From positions 1,798,001 through 1,862,000 of the forward strand of contig NZ_JARXUZ010000001.1 in assembly GCF_029893365.1 (NCBI RefSeq): a stretch of 64,000 bases of DNA, given 5' to 3'. Of this stretch, positions 19,436-30,976 are shown piece after piece (within the stretch, counting starts at the first letter, position 1; every line of letters begins with the position of its first letter). The notes under the pieces were generated by a model that saw only the letters and a list, made by a program, of their open reading frames with translations, searched no databases and was not told where the DNA came from. The position numbers and the translations under genes were made by a program. This DNA comes from Cryobacterium sp. CG_9.6 (GTDB lineage: Bacteria > Actinomycetota > Actinomycetes > Actinomycetales > Microbacteriaceae).

Positions 19436-20033
19436 GTGTCAAGTCGACCTTGGCGGGTCGACCACGCTTCGGAACCTCCGTGTTCAGCGGCAGGGGCGCA
19501 GCGCCGCCCGCAGCCACGGCACGGGCTAGGCGAGTTTCACAGTGATCGAGCCAGCGAGCTTCGGCTTCGGTGGCGAAGATGAGGGAATCGATCACGAGGA
19601 GCCAGGCCAGCCGTTCGGACGAGTCCTCGCCATCGCTGGTGTCCCGGGAATGGGTGAGTTCCGCGAGGTTACGACCTGTCGCCGTGCGTTGCACCTGAAT
19701 AACCTGCGCAATATCCACCCCCGGCAGCGTGACCGCGATGGCCAGCTTGATGGCCAGCTCATCTCGGGTAGCCCCGGTGCGAACAACCGGGGTCCTGAGC
19801 CAGCGTCCGACCGCGTCGTGGCCGGCCGTCGTGATTGCAAAATAATTTTGCTCGCTATCGCGCTCGGCCTTCTGCACGAGACCGTCTCGTTCTAACCGAT
19901 CGAGGGTGCTGTAGATCTGTCCCACATTGAGCGGCCACGTCGACCCGGTGCGGCGGTCGAATTCCGCGCGCAGTTGATACCCGTAGCAGGGACCCTGATC
20001 AAGAATGGCAAGAAGACTCTGACGAACGGACAC
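19389..20033 (-). CDS. PadR-family transcriptional regulator with a C-terminal AT-hook-like motif
   Basis: A 214-aa regulator. The N-terminal winged helix ([20 protein letters not shown] through [16 protein letters not shown]) is characteristic of PadR. A longer C-terminal helical dimerisation region (about residues 85-180) resembles the Vir_act_alpha_C arrangement. Residues 189-195 read KRGRPAK, an AT-hook-like RGRP core, just before the tail. GTG 20033 has GGAGG 5 nt upstream. The last 15 codons overlap uvrB in antisense. A palindrome overlapping the gene's own -10 at 20092-20107 suggests autoregulation. Targets are unknown; neighbouring uvrA starts 138 bp away on the other strand. Confidence 0.85.
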   Translation of the reverse strand: MSVRQSLLAILDQGPCYGYQLRAEFDRRTGSTWPLNVGQIYSTLDRLERDGLVQKAERDSEQNYFAITTAGHDAVGRWLRTPVVRTGATRDELAIKLAIAVTLPGVDIAQVIQVQRTATGRNLAELTHSRDTSDGEDSSERLAWLLVIDSLIFATEAEARWLDHCETRLARAVAAGGAAPLPLNTEVPKRGRPAKVDLTPTAGDQLSPFDAVHA

Positions 20034-20091
20034 GCAACCTCCGGCAACGACAAACGAGCGACATACTGAGCGATAACAGGTCGTAGCTAGT

Positions 20092-20107
20092 GAGTATATA
20101 CATACTC
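20092..20107. promoter_or_regulatory. Palindromic operator and padR -10
   Basis: GAGTATATACATACTC is an inverted repeat with one mismatch. On the minus strand TATACT (20098-20093) serves as the likely -10 of the padR-like gene. A further ACATACT half-site lies at 20060-20067. PadR proteins often bind ATAC/GTAT dyads like this. Confidence 0.55.
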
Positions 20108-20158
20108 CGTATTCACCTTGAAGTATTTCCCACGTTCAGGAGTGTCAGTCAGGCTGCG

Positions 20159-20164
20159 TAGACT
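20159..20164 (+). promoter_or_regulatory. -10 hexamer of uvrA, leaderless type
   Basis: TAGACT lies 6 nt before the GTG at 20171, with no Shine-Dalgarno sequence. Confidence 0.5.
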
Positions 20165-20170
20165 CGATAG

Positions 20171-23038
20171 GTGTCGATAACGAAGGTTAATTCCGCTTCA
20201 AAACTCAGCGTTCGCGGTGCTCGCGTCCACAATCTCCACAACGTGGATCTTGAGATTCCCCGTGACTCCCTTGTGGTGTTCACCGGACTCTCGGGTTCCG
20301 GCAAATCCTCTCTCGCTTTTGACACGATCTTCGCCGAAGGCCAGCGGCGCTACGTGGAGTCTCTGTCTGCGTACGCGCGTCAGTTCCTCGGCCAGGTGGA
20401 CCGTCCCGACGTTGATTTCATTGAGGGTCTGAGTCCGGCAGTGTCGATCGATCAGAAGTCGACGAACCGCAACCCTCGGTCCACGGTAGGGACCATCACC
20501 GAGATCTACGACTACATGCGCCTGCTCTGGGCCCGCATTGGCGTTCCACACTGCGCTCAGTGCGGTGAGGTCATTCAGTCGCAGACGGTGCAGCAGATTG
20601 CGGACCAACTCATGGAAATGGATGCAGGCATCCGCTACCAGGTTGTGAGTCCCGTCGTCTCGCAAAAGAAGGGCGAATTCGTTGATCTTTTCCAGGAACT
20701 CGCCGGTGGCGGCTACTCGCGGGCGATTGTGGACGGCGAACAGATTCAGCTCAGCGAACCGCCCACGCTGAAGAAGCAGCAGAAGCACGATATCGCGGTT
20801 GTTGTCGACCGCCTTGTGGCCGGGCCCGACCTGCTGAGCAGACTAACCGATTCGCTCGAAACAGCCCTGAAGCTCACCGACGGTGTCGTGCAGATTAACT
20901 TTATTGATCGTGAGGGCGATGCAGCGTGGCAGAGCTACTCCGAGAAGCTGTCCTGCCCGAACAACCACCCCGTGCAGCTGACAGAGATTGAGCCCCGCAC
21001 GTTCTCCTTCAATGCCCCTTTCGGAGCCTGCCCGGAATGCTCCGGCCTCGGAACTCGGATGTCTGTCGATGAGGACCTTCTGCTCGGCGACCCAGACCTC
21101 AGCATCGCCGAGGGTGTCGTCTTGCCGTGGACCACGCAGGGCAAGGGCCTTTTCCAGTACTACGAAAAGCTGCTGGACGGCCTGTCACACGATCTCGACT
21201 TCTCTCTGGACACACCGTGGTCCGAGCTCACACCCGAGGTGCAGAACGCGGTCATGCGCGGTGACAATTTTGAGGTTCGGGTCAAGTGGAAGAACCGCTA
21301 CGGCCGCGAAATGAGCTATACCTCTGGTTTTGAAGGTGTCGTTCCCTACATTGAGCGCCAGTACCTGCAGGCGGAGAGTGATACCCAGCGCCAGCGCTGG
21401 GCCGAGTACCTGCGTGAGGTGGACTGTCACGTTTGTGGCGGTACCCGACTCAAGCCCGAAGTTCTCGCTGTCACCGTCTACGGCTCCAGCATCGCGGATG
21501 TCTGCAGCCTGAGCCTGACCGATGCTCGAGCGTTTATGGACGAGCTCACGCTGAACGATCGTGAAGCGGCCATCGCGGCGCAGGTTCTGCGAGAAATTCG
21601 CGCTCGACTGGACTTCCTGATTCGGGTTGGCCTCAACTACCTCAACCTCGCACGGGCGGCAGCAACGCTCTCGGGTGGGGAGGCGCAACGCATCCGTTTG
21701 GCCACCCAGATTGGCTCCGGCCTCACCGGGGTGCTGTACGTTCTGGACGAGCCCAGCATCGGTTTGCATCAGCGTGACAACCGCCGCCTCATCGAAACCT
21801 TGATTTCACTGCGGGATCTGGGCAACACTCTGATCGTTGTGGAGCACGACGAAGACACCATCAAGACCGCCGACTGGATTGTGGACATTGGACCGGGTGC
21901 CGGGGTCAACGGCGGGCACGTCGTGCACTCCGGTTCTTACGAGAAACTACTCGCCAACAAGGAGTCGCTCACGGGGGACTACCTCGCCGGTCGCAAGTCC
22001 ATTGAAACGCCGACCACTCGACGGCCGATCGACCCCGAGCGCCTGATCACCGTGACCGGTGCGTCCGCGAACAACCTCCAGAAGGTCACCGCCACGTTCC
22101 CGCTCGGCACGTTCACCGCCGTCACGGGCGTGAGCGGATCAGGCAAGTCGTCGCTCGTCAACGACATCCTGTACCGCGTTCTCGCCAACCGTCTGAACGG
22201 GGCGCGCAAGCTTCCTGGAAAGCACACCCGGGTCACCGGCCTCGAGCAGCTCGACAAGGTCATTCACGTCGACCAGGCACCGATTGGGCGCACGCCCCGC
22301 TCAAACCCCGCAACCTACACGGGCGTTTTTGACAAGATACGTAACCTCTTTGCAGAGACCATCGAAGCCAAAGCCCGCGGTTACCTGCCCGGCCGTTTCA
22401 GTTTCAACGTCAAGGGTGGACGCTGTGAGGCCTGCTCCGGCGATGGCACCATCAAGATTGAGATGAACTTTCTGCCGGACGTCTACGTGGCCTGTGAGGT
22501 CTGTGGGGGAGAGCGATACAACCGCGACACCCTGACGGTGCACTACAAAGGCAAGAACATCGCGGAAGTGCTCGACATGCCGATCAGTGAGGCGGCCGAT
22601 TTCTTCGAACCGATCTCGTCTATCCACCGTTTTCTCAAGACCCTCGTCGAGGTGGGGCTGGGTTACGTTCGTCTCGGTCAGAGTGCGACGACGCTCTCCG
22701 GTGGCGAAGCCCAGCGAGTGAAGCTCGCCACGGAGCTGCAGAAGCGCTCAAACGGGCGCAGTGTGTATGTGCTCGATGAACCCACAACCGGGCTGCACTT
22801 CGAGGACGTGCGCAAGTTGCTCCTCGTGCTCAATAGCCTTGTGGATAAGGGCAACACGGTCATTGTCATTGAGCACAATCTCGACGTAATCAAGTCCTCG
22901 GACTGGGTCATCGACCTGGGTCCCGAGGGCGGATCCGGCGGAGGTAAAATTCTCGCTGCCGGCACACCCGAACAACTGGCCGGTGTGAAGAAAAGCCACA
23001 CCGGAAGGTTCCTCAAGGAAGTTCTTGCAGCGGGTTGA
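20171..23038 (+). CDS. uvrA: Excinuclease ABC subunit A
   Basis: The 955-aa tandem ABC ATPase finds DNA damage and loads UvrB. It has two Walker A motifs ([14 protein letters not shown] near residue 42 and [15 protein letters not shown] near 655) and two signatures ([12 protein letters not shown] and [12 protein letters not shown]). The zinc modules include CHVCGG near residue 420 and CEACSGDG with CEVCGG near 755-780. Length is typical. uvrA and uvrC follow each other on the plus strand, 48 bp apart. Confidence 0.97.
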   Translation: MSITKVNSASKLSVRGARVHNLHNVDLEIPRDSLVVFTGLSGSGKSSLAFDTIFAEGQRRYVESLSAYARQFLGQVDRPDVDFIEGLSPAVSIDQKSTNRNPRSTVGTITEIYDYMRLLWARIGVPHCAQCGEVIQSQTVQQIADQLMEMDAGIRYQVVSPVVSQKKGEFVDLFQELAGGGYSRAIVDGEQIQLSEPPTLKKQQKHDIAVVVDRLVAGPDLLSRLTDSLETALKLTDGVVQINFIDREGDAAWQSYSEKLSCPNNHPVQLTEIEPRTFSFNAPFGACPECSGLGTRMSVDEDLLLGDPDLSIAEGVVLPWTTQGKGLFQYYEKLLDGLSHDLDFSLDTPWSELTPEVQNAVMRGDNFEVRVKWKNRYGREMSYTSGFEGVVPYIERQYLQAESDTQRQRWAEYLREVDCHVCGGTRLKPEVLAVTVYGSSIADVCSLSLTDARAFMDELTLNDREAAIAAQVLREIRARLDFLIRVGLNYLNLARAAATLSGGEAQRIRLATQIGSGLTGVLYVLDEPSIGLHQRDNRRLIETLISLRDLGNTLIVVEHDEDTIKTADWIVDIGPGAGVNGGHVVHSGSYEKLLANKESLTGDYLAGRKSIETPTTRRPIDPERLITVTGASANNLQKVTATFPLGTFTAVTGVSGSGKSSLVNDILYRVLANRLNGARKLPGKHTRVTGLEQLDKVIHVDQAPIGRTPRSNPATYTGVFDKIRNLFAETIEAKARGYLPGRFSFNVKGGRCEACSGDGTIKIEMNFLPDVYVACEVCGGERYNRDTLTVHYKGKNIAEVLDMPISEAADFFEPISSIHRFLKTLVEVGLGYVRLGQSATTLSGGEAQRVKLATELQKRSNGRSVYVLDEPTTGLHFEDVRKLLLVLNSLVDKGNTVIVIEHNLDVIKSSDWVIDLGPEGGSGGGKILAAGTPEQLAGVKKSHTGRFLKEVLAAG

Positions 23039-23086
23039 CACGTGACGAGAAGAACCTCGCTACACGCCTAACCGTGGGATTACACC

Positions 23087-24979
23087 ATGTCTAATGCCTT
23101 GACGTACCGCCCCAAGACGGGTGAGATTCCAACGACCCCCGGCGTGTATCGGTTTCGAGACGAGACCGGCCGTGTGCTGTACGTGGGCAAAGCCAAGAAC
23201 CTGCGCGCCCGTCTTGCCAATTACTTCGCCCCTCTTCCGAGCCTGCACGAACGTACCCGGCGCATGGTCACGACGGCCGCATCCGTGGAGTGGACCGTTG
23301 TCGGCACCGAGGTCGAAGCACTGCAACTGGAGTGGACCTGGATCAACGAATTTGATCCGCCGTTCAACGTTCAGTTCAAGGACGATAAGTCCTACCCGTA
23401 CCTGGCCGTGACACTCGCTGACGAGGCACCGCGGGCGCTGGTGACGCGCACGGAGGGTATCAAGGGGGCCCGGTATTTCGGCCCGTATCCCAAGGTCTGG
23501 GCCGTGCACGAAACCATCGAGCTCATGCTTAAGGCTTTTCCGATCCGCACGTGCAATAACGCGAACTATAAACGGGCCATGCAGAGCGGAAAGCCCTGCT
23601 TTGCGAGCCAGATCGGCCGCTGCTTCGGCCCGTGCTCGCACAACGTCTCGATCGAGGACCATCGAGCTCGTGTGGAGCAGTTCGTGAGCTTCATGGGAAG
23701 CCAGGACCGGAAACTGATCAACAAACTCACCGCGGAAATGAAAGACGCCGCCACCGAGCAGAAGTATGAGCTCGCCGGCAAGCGACGCGACCAGGTTCTG
23801 GCGTTGACCGCGATCCTCGAAAAGAGCGCTGTGGTACTGCGCGACAACGTCGACATTGACCTGTTTGCCATCGAACAGGACGAACTCGCGGCGGCTGTGC
23901 AACTTTTTCATGTTCGAGGTGGACGCATTCGCGGTGTGCGTGGCTGGATGGTGGACAAAGAACTCGATGTCTCCATCGGAGAACTCATTGACTCCATGAT
24001 GCAGACCGCGTACACGGGAACGACGATTCCGCCGCGGGAAATTGTTCTCCCCGAATTGCCCGACGACGCTGAAGCGCTTGAACTATGGTTGGCAGAAATC
24101 GCACACCGCAAGGTGCGCCTGGTAGCTGCTCAGCGCGGCGAAAAAGCCGCACTTCTGGCCACGGCCAGTCAGAATGCCAAACAGGCCCTCATGCTGTACA
24201 AAACCCGGCGAAGCTCGGACTTCGTGGCTCGTTCCAAGGCGCTCGAAGATATTCAGGAGGCCCTCGGTATGCCGGCGGCGCCCCTACGCATGGAATGCTA
24301 CGACGTCTCGCATCTGAGTGGAACCAACATCGTTGCATCCATGGTGGTCTTCGAAGACGGTCTGCCTCGGAAGGACGACTACCGGCGGTTCAGCATTCCG
24401 GAGTCCACGGACGACACGGATTCCATCTACCGCACGCTGATGCGTCGCCTGGCCTACCTCGCGCCAGCCGTCGATGAACCTGTGCACGGTGAACCCGGTG
24501 CAGCGGTCGCGTCCCCTGACGAGACTGAGAAAAAGCGCGCGAAGTTTCGCTACTCGCCAAATCTGCTCATTGTTGACGGCGGTCAGCCTCAGGTCGCGGC
24601 CGCGGCCCGGGCTCTTGCCGACTCTGGAGTGACGGGTGTTCAGCTCTGCGGCATCGCCAAGCGACTCGAGGAAATCTGGCTCCCGGACTCCGACTATCCC
24701 GTCATTCTCCCGCGTAATAGCGATGCCCTCTTTCTCATTCAGCGCATCCGTGACGAGGCACATCGGTTTGCCATCACTCATCAACGAGCCAGACGCAAAC
24801 GCGATATCAGTAGCATCCTCGGTGAGATTTCTGGGCTTGGTCCGGCCCGGGTGAAGGTGTTGCTGCAGCATTTTGGTTCCGTCGCCCGTCTGAAAGAGGC
24901 CACGGAAGAGTCAATTTCCGAGGTCCGGGGCATTGGTCCGCTTCTCGCCGGTACCATTTATCACCATCTTCGGGCGTGA
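23087..24979 (+). CDS. uvrC: Excinuclease ABC subunit C
   Basis: The 630-aa nuclease makes both incisions around a UvrB-marked lesion. It has an N-terminal GIY-YIG domain ([21 protein letters not shown]), a UVR motif around residues 207-240, an RNase H-like endonuclease half ([24 protein letters not shown]), and a C-terminal tandem helix-hairpin-helix ([26 protein letters not shown]). Length is normal. A TGGGAT hexamer lies 6 nt before the ATG, a weak match to the leaderless pattern; otherwise it is read through from uvrA. Confidence 0.97.
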   Translation: MSNALTYRPKTGEIPTTPGVYRFRDETGRVLYVGKAKNLRARLANYFAPLPSLHERTRRMVTTAASVEWTVVGTEVEALQLEWTWINEFDPPFNVQFKDDKSYPYLAVTLADEAPRALVTRTEGIKGARYFGPYPKVWAVHETIELMLKAFPIRTCNNANYKRAMQSGKPCFASQIGRCFGPCSHNVSIEDHRARVEQFVSFMGSQDRKLINKLTAEMKDAATEQKYELAGKRRDQVLALTAILEKSAVVLRDNVDIDLFAIEQDELAAAVQLFHVRGGRIRGVRGWMVDKELDVSIGELIDSMMQTAYTGTTIPPREIVLPELPDDAEALELWLAEIAHRKVRLVAAQRGEKAALLATASQNAKQALMLYKTRRSSDFVARSKALEDIQEALGMPAAPLRMECYDVSHLSGTNIVASMVVFEDGLPRKDDYRRFSIPESTDDTDSIYRTLMRRLAYLAPAVDEPVHGEPGAAVASPDETEKKRAKFRYSPNLLIVDGGQPQVAAAARALADSGVTGVQLCGIAKRLEEIWLPDSDYPVILPRNSDALFLIQRIRDEAHRFAITHQRARRKRDISSILGEISGLGPARVKVLLQHFGSVARLKEATEESISEVRGIGPLLAGTIYHHLRA

Positions 24980-24996
24980 AGGTTCCCCATGGTCGG

Positions 24997-25002
24997 TAGG
25001 CT
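24997..25002 (+). promoter_or_regulatory. -10 hexamer of rapZ
   Basis: TAGGCT lies 18 bp past the uvrC stop. It would give a leader of about 33 nt that carries an AGAAGG ribosome site near 25025-25030. Confidence 0.45.
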
Positions 25003-25041
25003 TGCTTATCTGATCAACTCCGACAGAAGGCGCATTCTAGA

Positions 25042-25917
25042 ATGACAACGGATCCCGATAAGCAAGAATTGCTGATAGTGACGGGAATGTCCGGGGCTGG
25101 CCGTTCCACGGTTGCGAACGCTCTTGAGGACCTCGGCTGGTATGTCGTAGATAACCTGCCGCCGCAGATCCTCCGCCCGCTGGTTGAACTGGTGGAACGT
25201 GCAGGGACCACACTGCCCAAAATCGCCGCCGTGGTGGACATCCGTGGTCGAGATCTTTTTGGTGACTTCCGCGAAACCGTGCAGGCGTTACAGAGCGGGA
25301 TTCAAGTTCGCGTTGTCTTTCTGGAGGCCAGGGACGACGTTCTCGTGCGCCGCTTCGAATCTGTGCGCCGCCCGCATCCGCTGCAGGGCGAAGGTACACT
25401 CCTGGACGGAATCGCGGCCGAACGGGCACGTCTTCTCCCGGTCCGGGAATCCAGTGACATCGTTATTGATACGTCCGACCTGAACGTGCATCAGCTCGCG
25501 ACCTCCACAACGGAGCTTTTCGCAGCCGAGGGTACGGCCGGCGTTCAGGTGACGGTTATGAGCTTCGGTTTCAAGTACGGGTTGCCGACTGACGTTGACA
25601 TGGTGGCTGACGCACGTTTTCTCCCGAACCCCTTTTGGATCCCCGAACTCCGGGGCCACACCGGGCAGGATTCCGAGGTGCGCGACTTCGTGCTGTCCCA
25701 GCCGGGGGCATCGGACTTTATTGATCGTTATGCCGCCGCGCTGGAACCCGTTCTCTCTGGTTACCAGCGGGAGAACAAACGGCATGCAACCATTGGTATT
25801 GGTTGCACGGGCGGAAAACACCGTTCCGTCGCAATGGCCAGAGAACTCGCGTCTCGGCTGGAGAAACTTCCCGGCGTCGTGGTGAAGATTAAGCACCGCG
25901 ACCTCGGACGTGAATAA
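25042..25917 (+). CDS. rapZ: RapZ/YvcJ-family nucleotide-binding protein
   Basis: A 291-aa P-loop protein with Walker [15 protein letters not shown] at about residues 13-26. The C-terminal domain has [24 protein letters not shown] and [11 protein letters not shown], the family hallmarks. In E. coli RapZ is an RNase E adaptor for GlmZ; in Gram-positive bacteria YvcJ hydrolyses GTP and its role is less clear, so the RNA-adaptor role should not be assumed here. It lies in the conserved uvrC-rapZ-whiA neighbourhood, but yvcK is not between it and whiA. Confidence 0.93.
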   Translation: MTTDPDKQELLIVTGMSGAGRSTVANALEDLGWYVVDNLPPQILRPLVELVERAGTTLPKIAAVVDIRGRDLFGDFRETVQALQSGIQVRVVFLEARDDVLVRRFESVRRPHPLQGEGTLLDGIAAERARLLPVRESSDIVIDTSDLNVHQLATSTTELFAAEGTAGVQVTVMSFGFKYGLPTDVDMVADARFLPNPFWIPELRGHTGQDSEVRDFVLSQPGASDFIDRYAAALEPVLSGYQRENKRHATIGIGCTGGKHRSVAMARELASRLEKLPGVVVKIKHRDLGRE

Positions 25918-25997
25918 CCGCGGTTCATCCGCCTCGCCGGCCGCTGCATTGGCGGCCCACTTCAATCGCATGCCCGAATAACAGAATGGAAATACGA

Positions 25998-26978
25998 TTG
26001 GCACTCACCGCCGACGTTAAAGAAGAACTCTCCCGCGTAGAGGTCTCAAAGACCACCGTACGCGCGGCGGAGTTAGCAACAATTCTCCGATTTTCCGGTG
26101 GCCTGCACATCATCAGCAGCCGCATTGCCATCGAATCGGAACTGGACACCCAGATCTTGGCCCGGCGTGTCCGTAAAGATCTCGCTGAGCTTTACGGCGT
26201 GCGCAGTGACGTGCAGGTGATCGCGGCCTCTGGCCTGCGCCGCACCAACCACTACCTTGTTCGTGTCATCGAGGGTGGTGAGACCCTTGCCCGCCAGACC
26301 GGACTGCTCGACGCACGTCGGCGCCCCATTCGCGGTCTCCCGAACCGGCTCACCACGGGTTCCAAGGAAGAGATTGCCGCCGTTTGGCGCGGGGCATTCC
26401 TCGCTCACGGCACGTTGACTGATCCCGGTCGCTCCGCCGCTCTTGAGGTGATTTGCCCCGGAAACGAAGCCGCAATGGCGCTTGTTGGTGCGGCGGGCCG
26501 CCTCGGCGTCGCTGCAAAGGCTCGTGAGGTGCGTGGAGTGCACCGTGTGGTTATTCGTGACGGCGATGCGATTGGCGCGATGCTGGTTCACATGGGCGCG
26601 GCAAACACCGTATTGAACTGGGAAGAACTGCGTCAGCGACGCGAAGTTCGAGCCACGGCGAACAGGTTGGTCAATTTTGACGATGCCAACCTCCGTCGTT
26701 CCGCCGAAGCCGCTGTCGCTGCGTGCGCTCGCGTGCAGCGGGCAATGGACATTCTCGGCACGGACATTCCTGAGCACCTCCGCTATGCCGGTGAACTACG
26801 GCTGAGTTTTCGTGACTCCAGCCTCGACGAGCTGGGGCACCACGCTGATCCGCCCATGACAAAGGATGCCGTCGCCGGGCGAATTCGCCGTCTGCTTGCC
26901 ATGGCGGACAAGAAGGCCGTCGACCGTGGAATCCCGGGAACAGACGTTCCGTTCCCACCGCACCCGGATGACGTGTGA
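25998..26978 (+). CDS. whiA: WhiA, sporulation/cell-division regulator
   Basis: A 326-aa WhiA protein with an N-terminal LAGLIDADG-homing-endonuclease-like domain ([26 protein letters not shown]) and a C-terminal helix-turn-helix (about residues 225-310, [18 protein letters not shown] and [10 protein letters not shown]). In Streptomyces it activates ftsZ and other division genes together with WhiB. I prefer TTG 25998, which gives the family-like N terminus (M)[10 protein letters not shown] and has GGAAA at a good distance. ATG 25986 would add four residues and lacks a ribosome site. A 6-bp GGCCGC/GCGGCC hairpin lies in the 80-bp upstream gap. Confidence 0.94.
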   Translation: MALTADVKEELSRVEVSKTTVRAAELATILRFSGGLHIISSRIAIESELDTQILARRVRKDLAELYGVRSDVQVIAASGLRRTNHYLVRVIEGGETLARQTGLLDARRRPIRGLPNRLTTGSKEEIAAVWRGAFLAHGTLTDPGRSAALEVICPGNEAAMALVGAAGRLGVAAKAREVRGVHRVVIRDGDAIGAMLVHMGAANTVLNWEELRQRREVRATANRLVNFDDANLRRSAEAAVAACARVQRAMDILGTDIPEHLRYAGELRLSFRDSSLDELGHHADPPMTKDAVAGRIRRLLAMADKKAVDRGIPGTDVPFPPHPDDV

Positions 26979-27011
26979 CGACGCATTCAGGGACCCCTCA
27001 AACGACCTGAC

Positions 27012-27017
27012 TAGACT
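27012..27017 (+). promoter_or_regulatory. -10 hexamer of sodA
   Basis: TAGACT gives a leader of about 55-60 nt. The leader holds a GGAACG/CGTTCC hairpin at 27041-27056 and an AGAGGAG ribosome site at 27070-27076. Confidence 0.45.
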
Positions 27018-27082
27018 GGACAAGTCGCTTGAAAGGCCGAGGAACGAAATCGTTCCCCGGCAACACTCAGAGGAGATAAGCA

Positions 27083-27709
27083 ATGGCTGAATATACCCTT
27101 CCCCAGCTCGACTATGACTACTCGGCACTGGAGCCCAGCATCAGCGCCACCATCATGGAGCTGCACCACAGCAAGCACCACCAGGCCTACGTGACGGGTG
27201 CGAATACCGCGCTCGCCCAGCTTGCCGAAGCCCGCGACTCGGGTGCCCTCGCAAACGTCAACAAACTGCAGAAGGACCTCGCCTTCAACCTCGGCGGTCA
27301 CGTTAACCACTCCATCTTCTGGACCAACCTGTCTCCCAATGGCGGAGACAAGCCCGTGGGCGAACTCGCCGCGGCCATTGATGACTTCTTCGGCTCGTTC
27401 GAGAAGTTCCAGGCTCATTTCACCGCAGCCGCCCTCGGCGTGCAGGGCTCCGGCTGGGCAGTTCTCGCCTGGGACTCCATCGGCCAGCAGCTGATCATCC
27501 AGCAGTTCTTCGACCAGCAGTCGAACTTCGCTGCCGGCATCGTCCCGGTTCTCATGCTTGATGTGTGGGAGCACGCGTACTACCTCGACTACCGTAACGT
27601 CCGTGCGGACTATGTGAAGGCATTCTGGAACATCGCGAACTGGGCGAACGTCCAGGAGCGTTTCACCGTCGCTCGCGAGAAGACGAACGGGCTGCTGCTA
27701 CTCTCGTAG
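27083..27709 (+). CDS. sodA: Superoxide dismutase (Mn/Fe family)
   Basis: The 208-aa enzyme converts superoxide to peroxide and oxygen. Predicted metal ligands are His28 (MELHHSKHH), His76 ([10 protein letters not shown]), Asp160 and His164 (LDVWEHAYY). Residue 145 is Gln (FFDQQSNF), whereas the iron enzyme of M. tuberculosis has His there. This favours manganese, though the metal cannot be fixed from sequence. No signal peptide is seen. The gene is monocistronic, with its own -10 and terminator. Confidence 0.95.
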   Translation: MAEYTLPQLDYDYSALEPSISATIMELHHSKHHQAYVTGANTALAQLAEARDSGALANVNKLQKDLAFNLGGHVNHSIFWTNLSPNGGDKPVGELAAAIDDFFGSFEKFQAHFTAAALGVQGSGWAVLAWDSIGQQLIIQQFFDQQSNFAAGIVPVLMLDVWEHAYYLDYRNVRADYVKAFWNIANWANVQERFTVAREKTNGLLLLS

Positions 27710-27717
27710 CGTGCTAA

Positions 27718-28848
<1,131 letters not shown>

Positions 28849-28859
28849 CGGGGCGCGCA

Positions 28860-30071
28860 GTGACACTTCGCACGATCGATTCCCTGGGCGCGCTCCGGGG
28901 CAAGCGGGTCATCGTCCGCTTCGATCTGAATGTGCCGTTGAAAGGCGCAGAGATCACCGACGACGGCCGCGTGCGGGCGTCGCTGCCAACTCTGAACGCC
29001 CTTGTGAATCAGGGTGCCCGTGTCGTGATCGTTTCGCACCTCGGGCGCCCCGATGGGGTCGTCGATGCCCGGTACAGCCTCGCCCCGGTCGCAGCTCGTC
29101 TGACCGAACTCGTCGGCAAACCCGTTGCATTCGCAACAGACACCGTGGGTAGCGCGGCAGCGGATGCCGTGTCTCGCCTGGGTGACGGTGACATTGTCGT
29201 TTTGGAGAATCTTCGTTTCAACCCGGGGGAGACCAGCACGGTCGATGCCGAGCGTGAAGCGTTTGCCGCTGAACTCGCAAACCTCGGTGATGCGTTTGTG
29301 TCGGATGGGTTTGGAGTGGTGCATCGCAAGCAGGCGAGTGTCTCTGACCTCGCAGCACTTCTGCCGAGCGCAGCCGGCCTGCTGATCGCGGCCGAACTCG
29401 AGGTTCTTGAGCGCCTCACCGAAAAGCCACAGGCGCCGTACACGGTTGTGCTCGGCGGCTCGAAGGTCTCGGACAAGCTCGGCGTCATCGGACATCTTCT
29501 CCCACGGGTTAACTCGCTCCTCATCGGCGGCGGCATGCTCTTCACATTTCTGGCTGCACAGGGACACGCCGTTGGTGCCAGCCTTCTGGAAACCGACCAG
29601 TTGGAGACCGTGCGCGGTTATCTTGCCGAGGCGGAACGTCTGGGCGTGGAAATCGTGCTGCCGACAGATATTGTCGTCGCATCAAAGTTCGGGGCCGACG
29701 CGGACCATGTCATCACGGCAGCCGACGCGATCGAGGAGACCCCCTTTGGTGCGGCCGGACTCGGACTAGACATCGGACCGGAGACTGCGGCTGCCTTTGC
29801 GCAGGTCATTCGCGACTCCCAGACGGTGTTCTGGAATGGTCCGATGGGTGTGTTTGAGATCCCCGCTTTCGCAGAGGGAACCCGCACGGTTGCCGCTGCA
29901 CTCACCGAGGTTTCCGGCCTCAGCGTGGTCGGTGGCGGAGACTCTGCCGCCGCCGTGCGCATACTCGGTTTCACAGATGACCAATTCGGTCACATTTCAA
30001 CCGGAGGCGGTGCCAGCCTTGAGTTCCTTGAGGGTAAGCGCCTGCCAGGACTGGAGGTCCTCGGATGGTAG
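28860..30071 (+). CDS. pgk: Phosphoglycerate kinase
   Basis: The 403-aa two-domain kinase makes ATP and 3-phosphoglycerate. Conserved segments are VIVRFDLNVPL near the N terminus, SHLGRPDG, LENLRFNPGE, the nucleotide-site GGSKVSDKLG, and the C-terminal VVGGGDSAAAV with STGGGASLEFLEG. GTG 28860 lies 11 bp past gap and begins VTLRTIDSLGAL, a family-like start. The last 7 bases overlap tpiA. Confidence 0.96.
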   Translation: MTLRTIDSLGALRGKRVIVRFDLNVPLKGAEITDDGRVRASLPTLNALVNQGARVVIVSHLGRPDGVVDARYSLAPVAARLTELVGKPVAFATDTVGSAAADAVSRLGDGDIVVLENLRFNPGETSTVDAEREAFAAELANLGDAFVSDGFGVVHRKQASVSDLAALLPSAAGLLIAAELEVLERLTEKPQAPYTVVLGGSKVSDKLGVIGHLLPRVNSLLIGGGMLFTFLAAQGHAVGASLLETDQLETVRGYLAEAERLGVEIVLPTDIVVASKFGADADHVITAADAIEETPFGAAGLGLDIGPETAAAFAQVIRDSQTVFWNGPMGVFEIPAFAEGTRTVAAALTEVSGLSVVGGGDSAAAVRILGFTDDQFGHISTGGGASLEFLEGKRLPGLEVLGW

Positions 30072-30865
30072 TAAACGGTCTCGCTCGGCGCACGCCGCTC
30101 ATCGCAGGTAACTGGAAGATGAACCTGGACCACCTTCAGGCCATCGCGTTCGTCCAGAAGCTTGCGTGGAACCTCAAGGATGCCCGTCATGACTTTACGG
30201 CGGTAGAAGTTGCCGTTTTCCCGCCCTTCACCGATCTTCGCTCCGTGCAGACGCTGATCTCGGCGGACAAGCTGGAACTCGCCTTTGGTGCCCAGGACGT
30301 GTCAGCCCACGACTCCGGCGCCTACACGGGTGAAATTTCGGGCGCATTCCTGTCCCAGCTGGAATGCCAGTACGTGATCATCGGTCACTCTGAGCGTCGT
30401 ACGCTGCACAACGAAACAGACGCCGAGGTGTCTGCCAAGATCAGCGTAGCCCTGAAGCACAACCTTGTGCCCATCATCTGTGTCGGTGAAACAGCGGCTG
30501 ACCTCGAATTGCACGGTCCCAGTGCGGTTCCCGTTGCACAGTTGCGGGCAGCACTTGCCGATCTCAGCAATGCGGCGGATATTGTCGTGGCCTACGAGCC
30601 CGTCTGGGCCATCGGCTCTGGACAGGCAGCCACCCCGGAGCAGGCAGAGCAGGTTGCGGCCCAGCTTCGGGCAGTTCTTCTCGAGACACTGGGACAGGAT
30701 GTAGCCGACAAAACGCGAATCCTGTACGGCGGATCCGTGAAGAGCGGCAACATTGCGGCCTACATGCGCGAGCCCAATGTTGACGGGGCACTCGTTGGTG
30801 GGGCCAGCCTCGACATTGCGGAGTTCTCCAGCATCGTTCGGTTCCAGAAGCACGTCGGACGGTAG
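30065..30865 (+). CDS. tpiA: Triosephosphate isomerase
   Basis: The 266-aa TIM barrel interconverts dihydroxyacetone phosphate and glyceraldehyde 3-phosphate. Catalytic residues are visible: Lys18 in GNWKMN, His108 in IGHSERR and Glu178 in AYEPVWAIGSG. The phosphate-binding YGGSVKSGN follows. The ATG overlaps the pgk stop, so the three glycolytic genes are translationally linked. Confidence 0.96.
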   Translation: MVVNGLARRTPLIAGNWKMNLDHLQAIAFVQKLAWNLKDARHDFTAVEVAVFPPFTDLRSVQTLISADKLELAFGAQDVSAHDSGAYTGEISGAFLSQLECQYVIIGHSERRTLHNETDAEVSAKISVALKHNLVPIICVGETAADLELHGPSAVPVAQLRAALADLSNAADIVVAYEPVWAIGSGQAATPEQAEQVAAQLRAVLLETLGQDVADKTRILYGGSVKSGNIAAYMREPNVDGALVGGASLDIAEFSSIVRFQKHVGR

Positions 30866-30871
30866 TTTTGT

Positions 30872-30896
30872 AGTGGGTACCTAGACAGGTGCCCAC
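30872..30896 (+). terminator. Hairpin after tpiA
   Basis: AGTGGGTACC pairs with GGTGCCCACT (one G-U). There is no T tract. Nearly the same stem recurs at 30935-30956. Confidence 0.5.
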
Positions 30897-30916
30897 TTCA
30901 AGGCCCGCCTTCGCGC

Positions 30917-30922
30917 TATAAT
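30917..30922 (+). promoter_or_regulatory. Consensus -10 for secG
   Basis: This is a perfect TATAAT, the best sigma-70-type -10 I noticed in the window. No clear -35 was found. It would start transcription near 30929, just before the hairpin at 30935. Confidence 0.55.
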
Positions 30923-30934
30923 TGCCAAGGTCTT

Positions 30935-30956
30935 GGTGGGTACTCGTGTGCCCACC
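30935..30956 (+). repeat. Second copy of the GTGGGTAC/GTGCCCAC hairpin
   Basis: GGTGGGTAC and GTGCCCACC form a 9-bp stem with loop TCGT. It shares both arms with the hairpin at 30872 and would lie at the very 5' end of the secG mRNA. Confidence 0.5.
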
Positions 30957-30976
30957 GCATTTGTGAAAGGTTTCGT

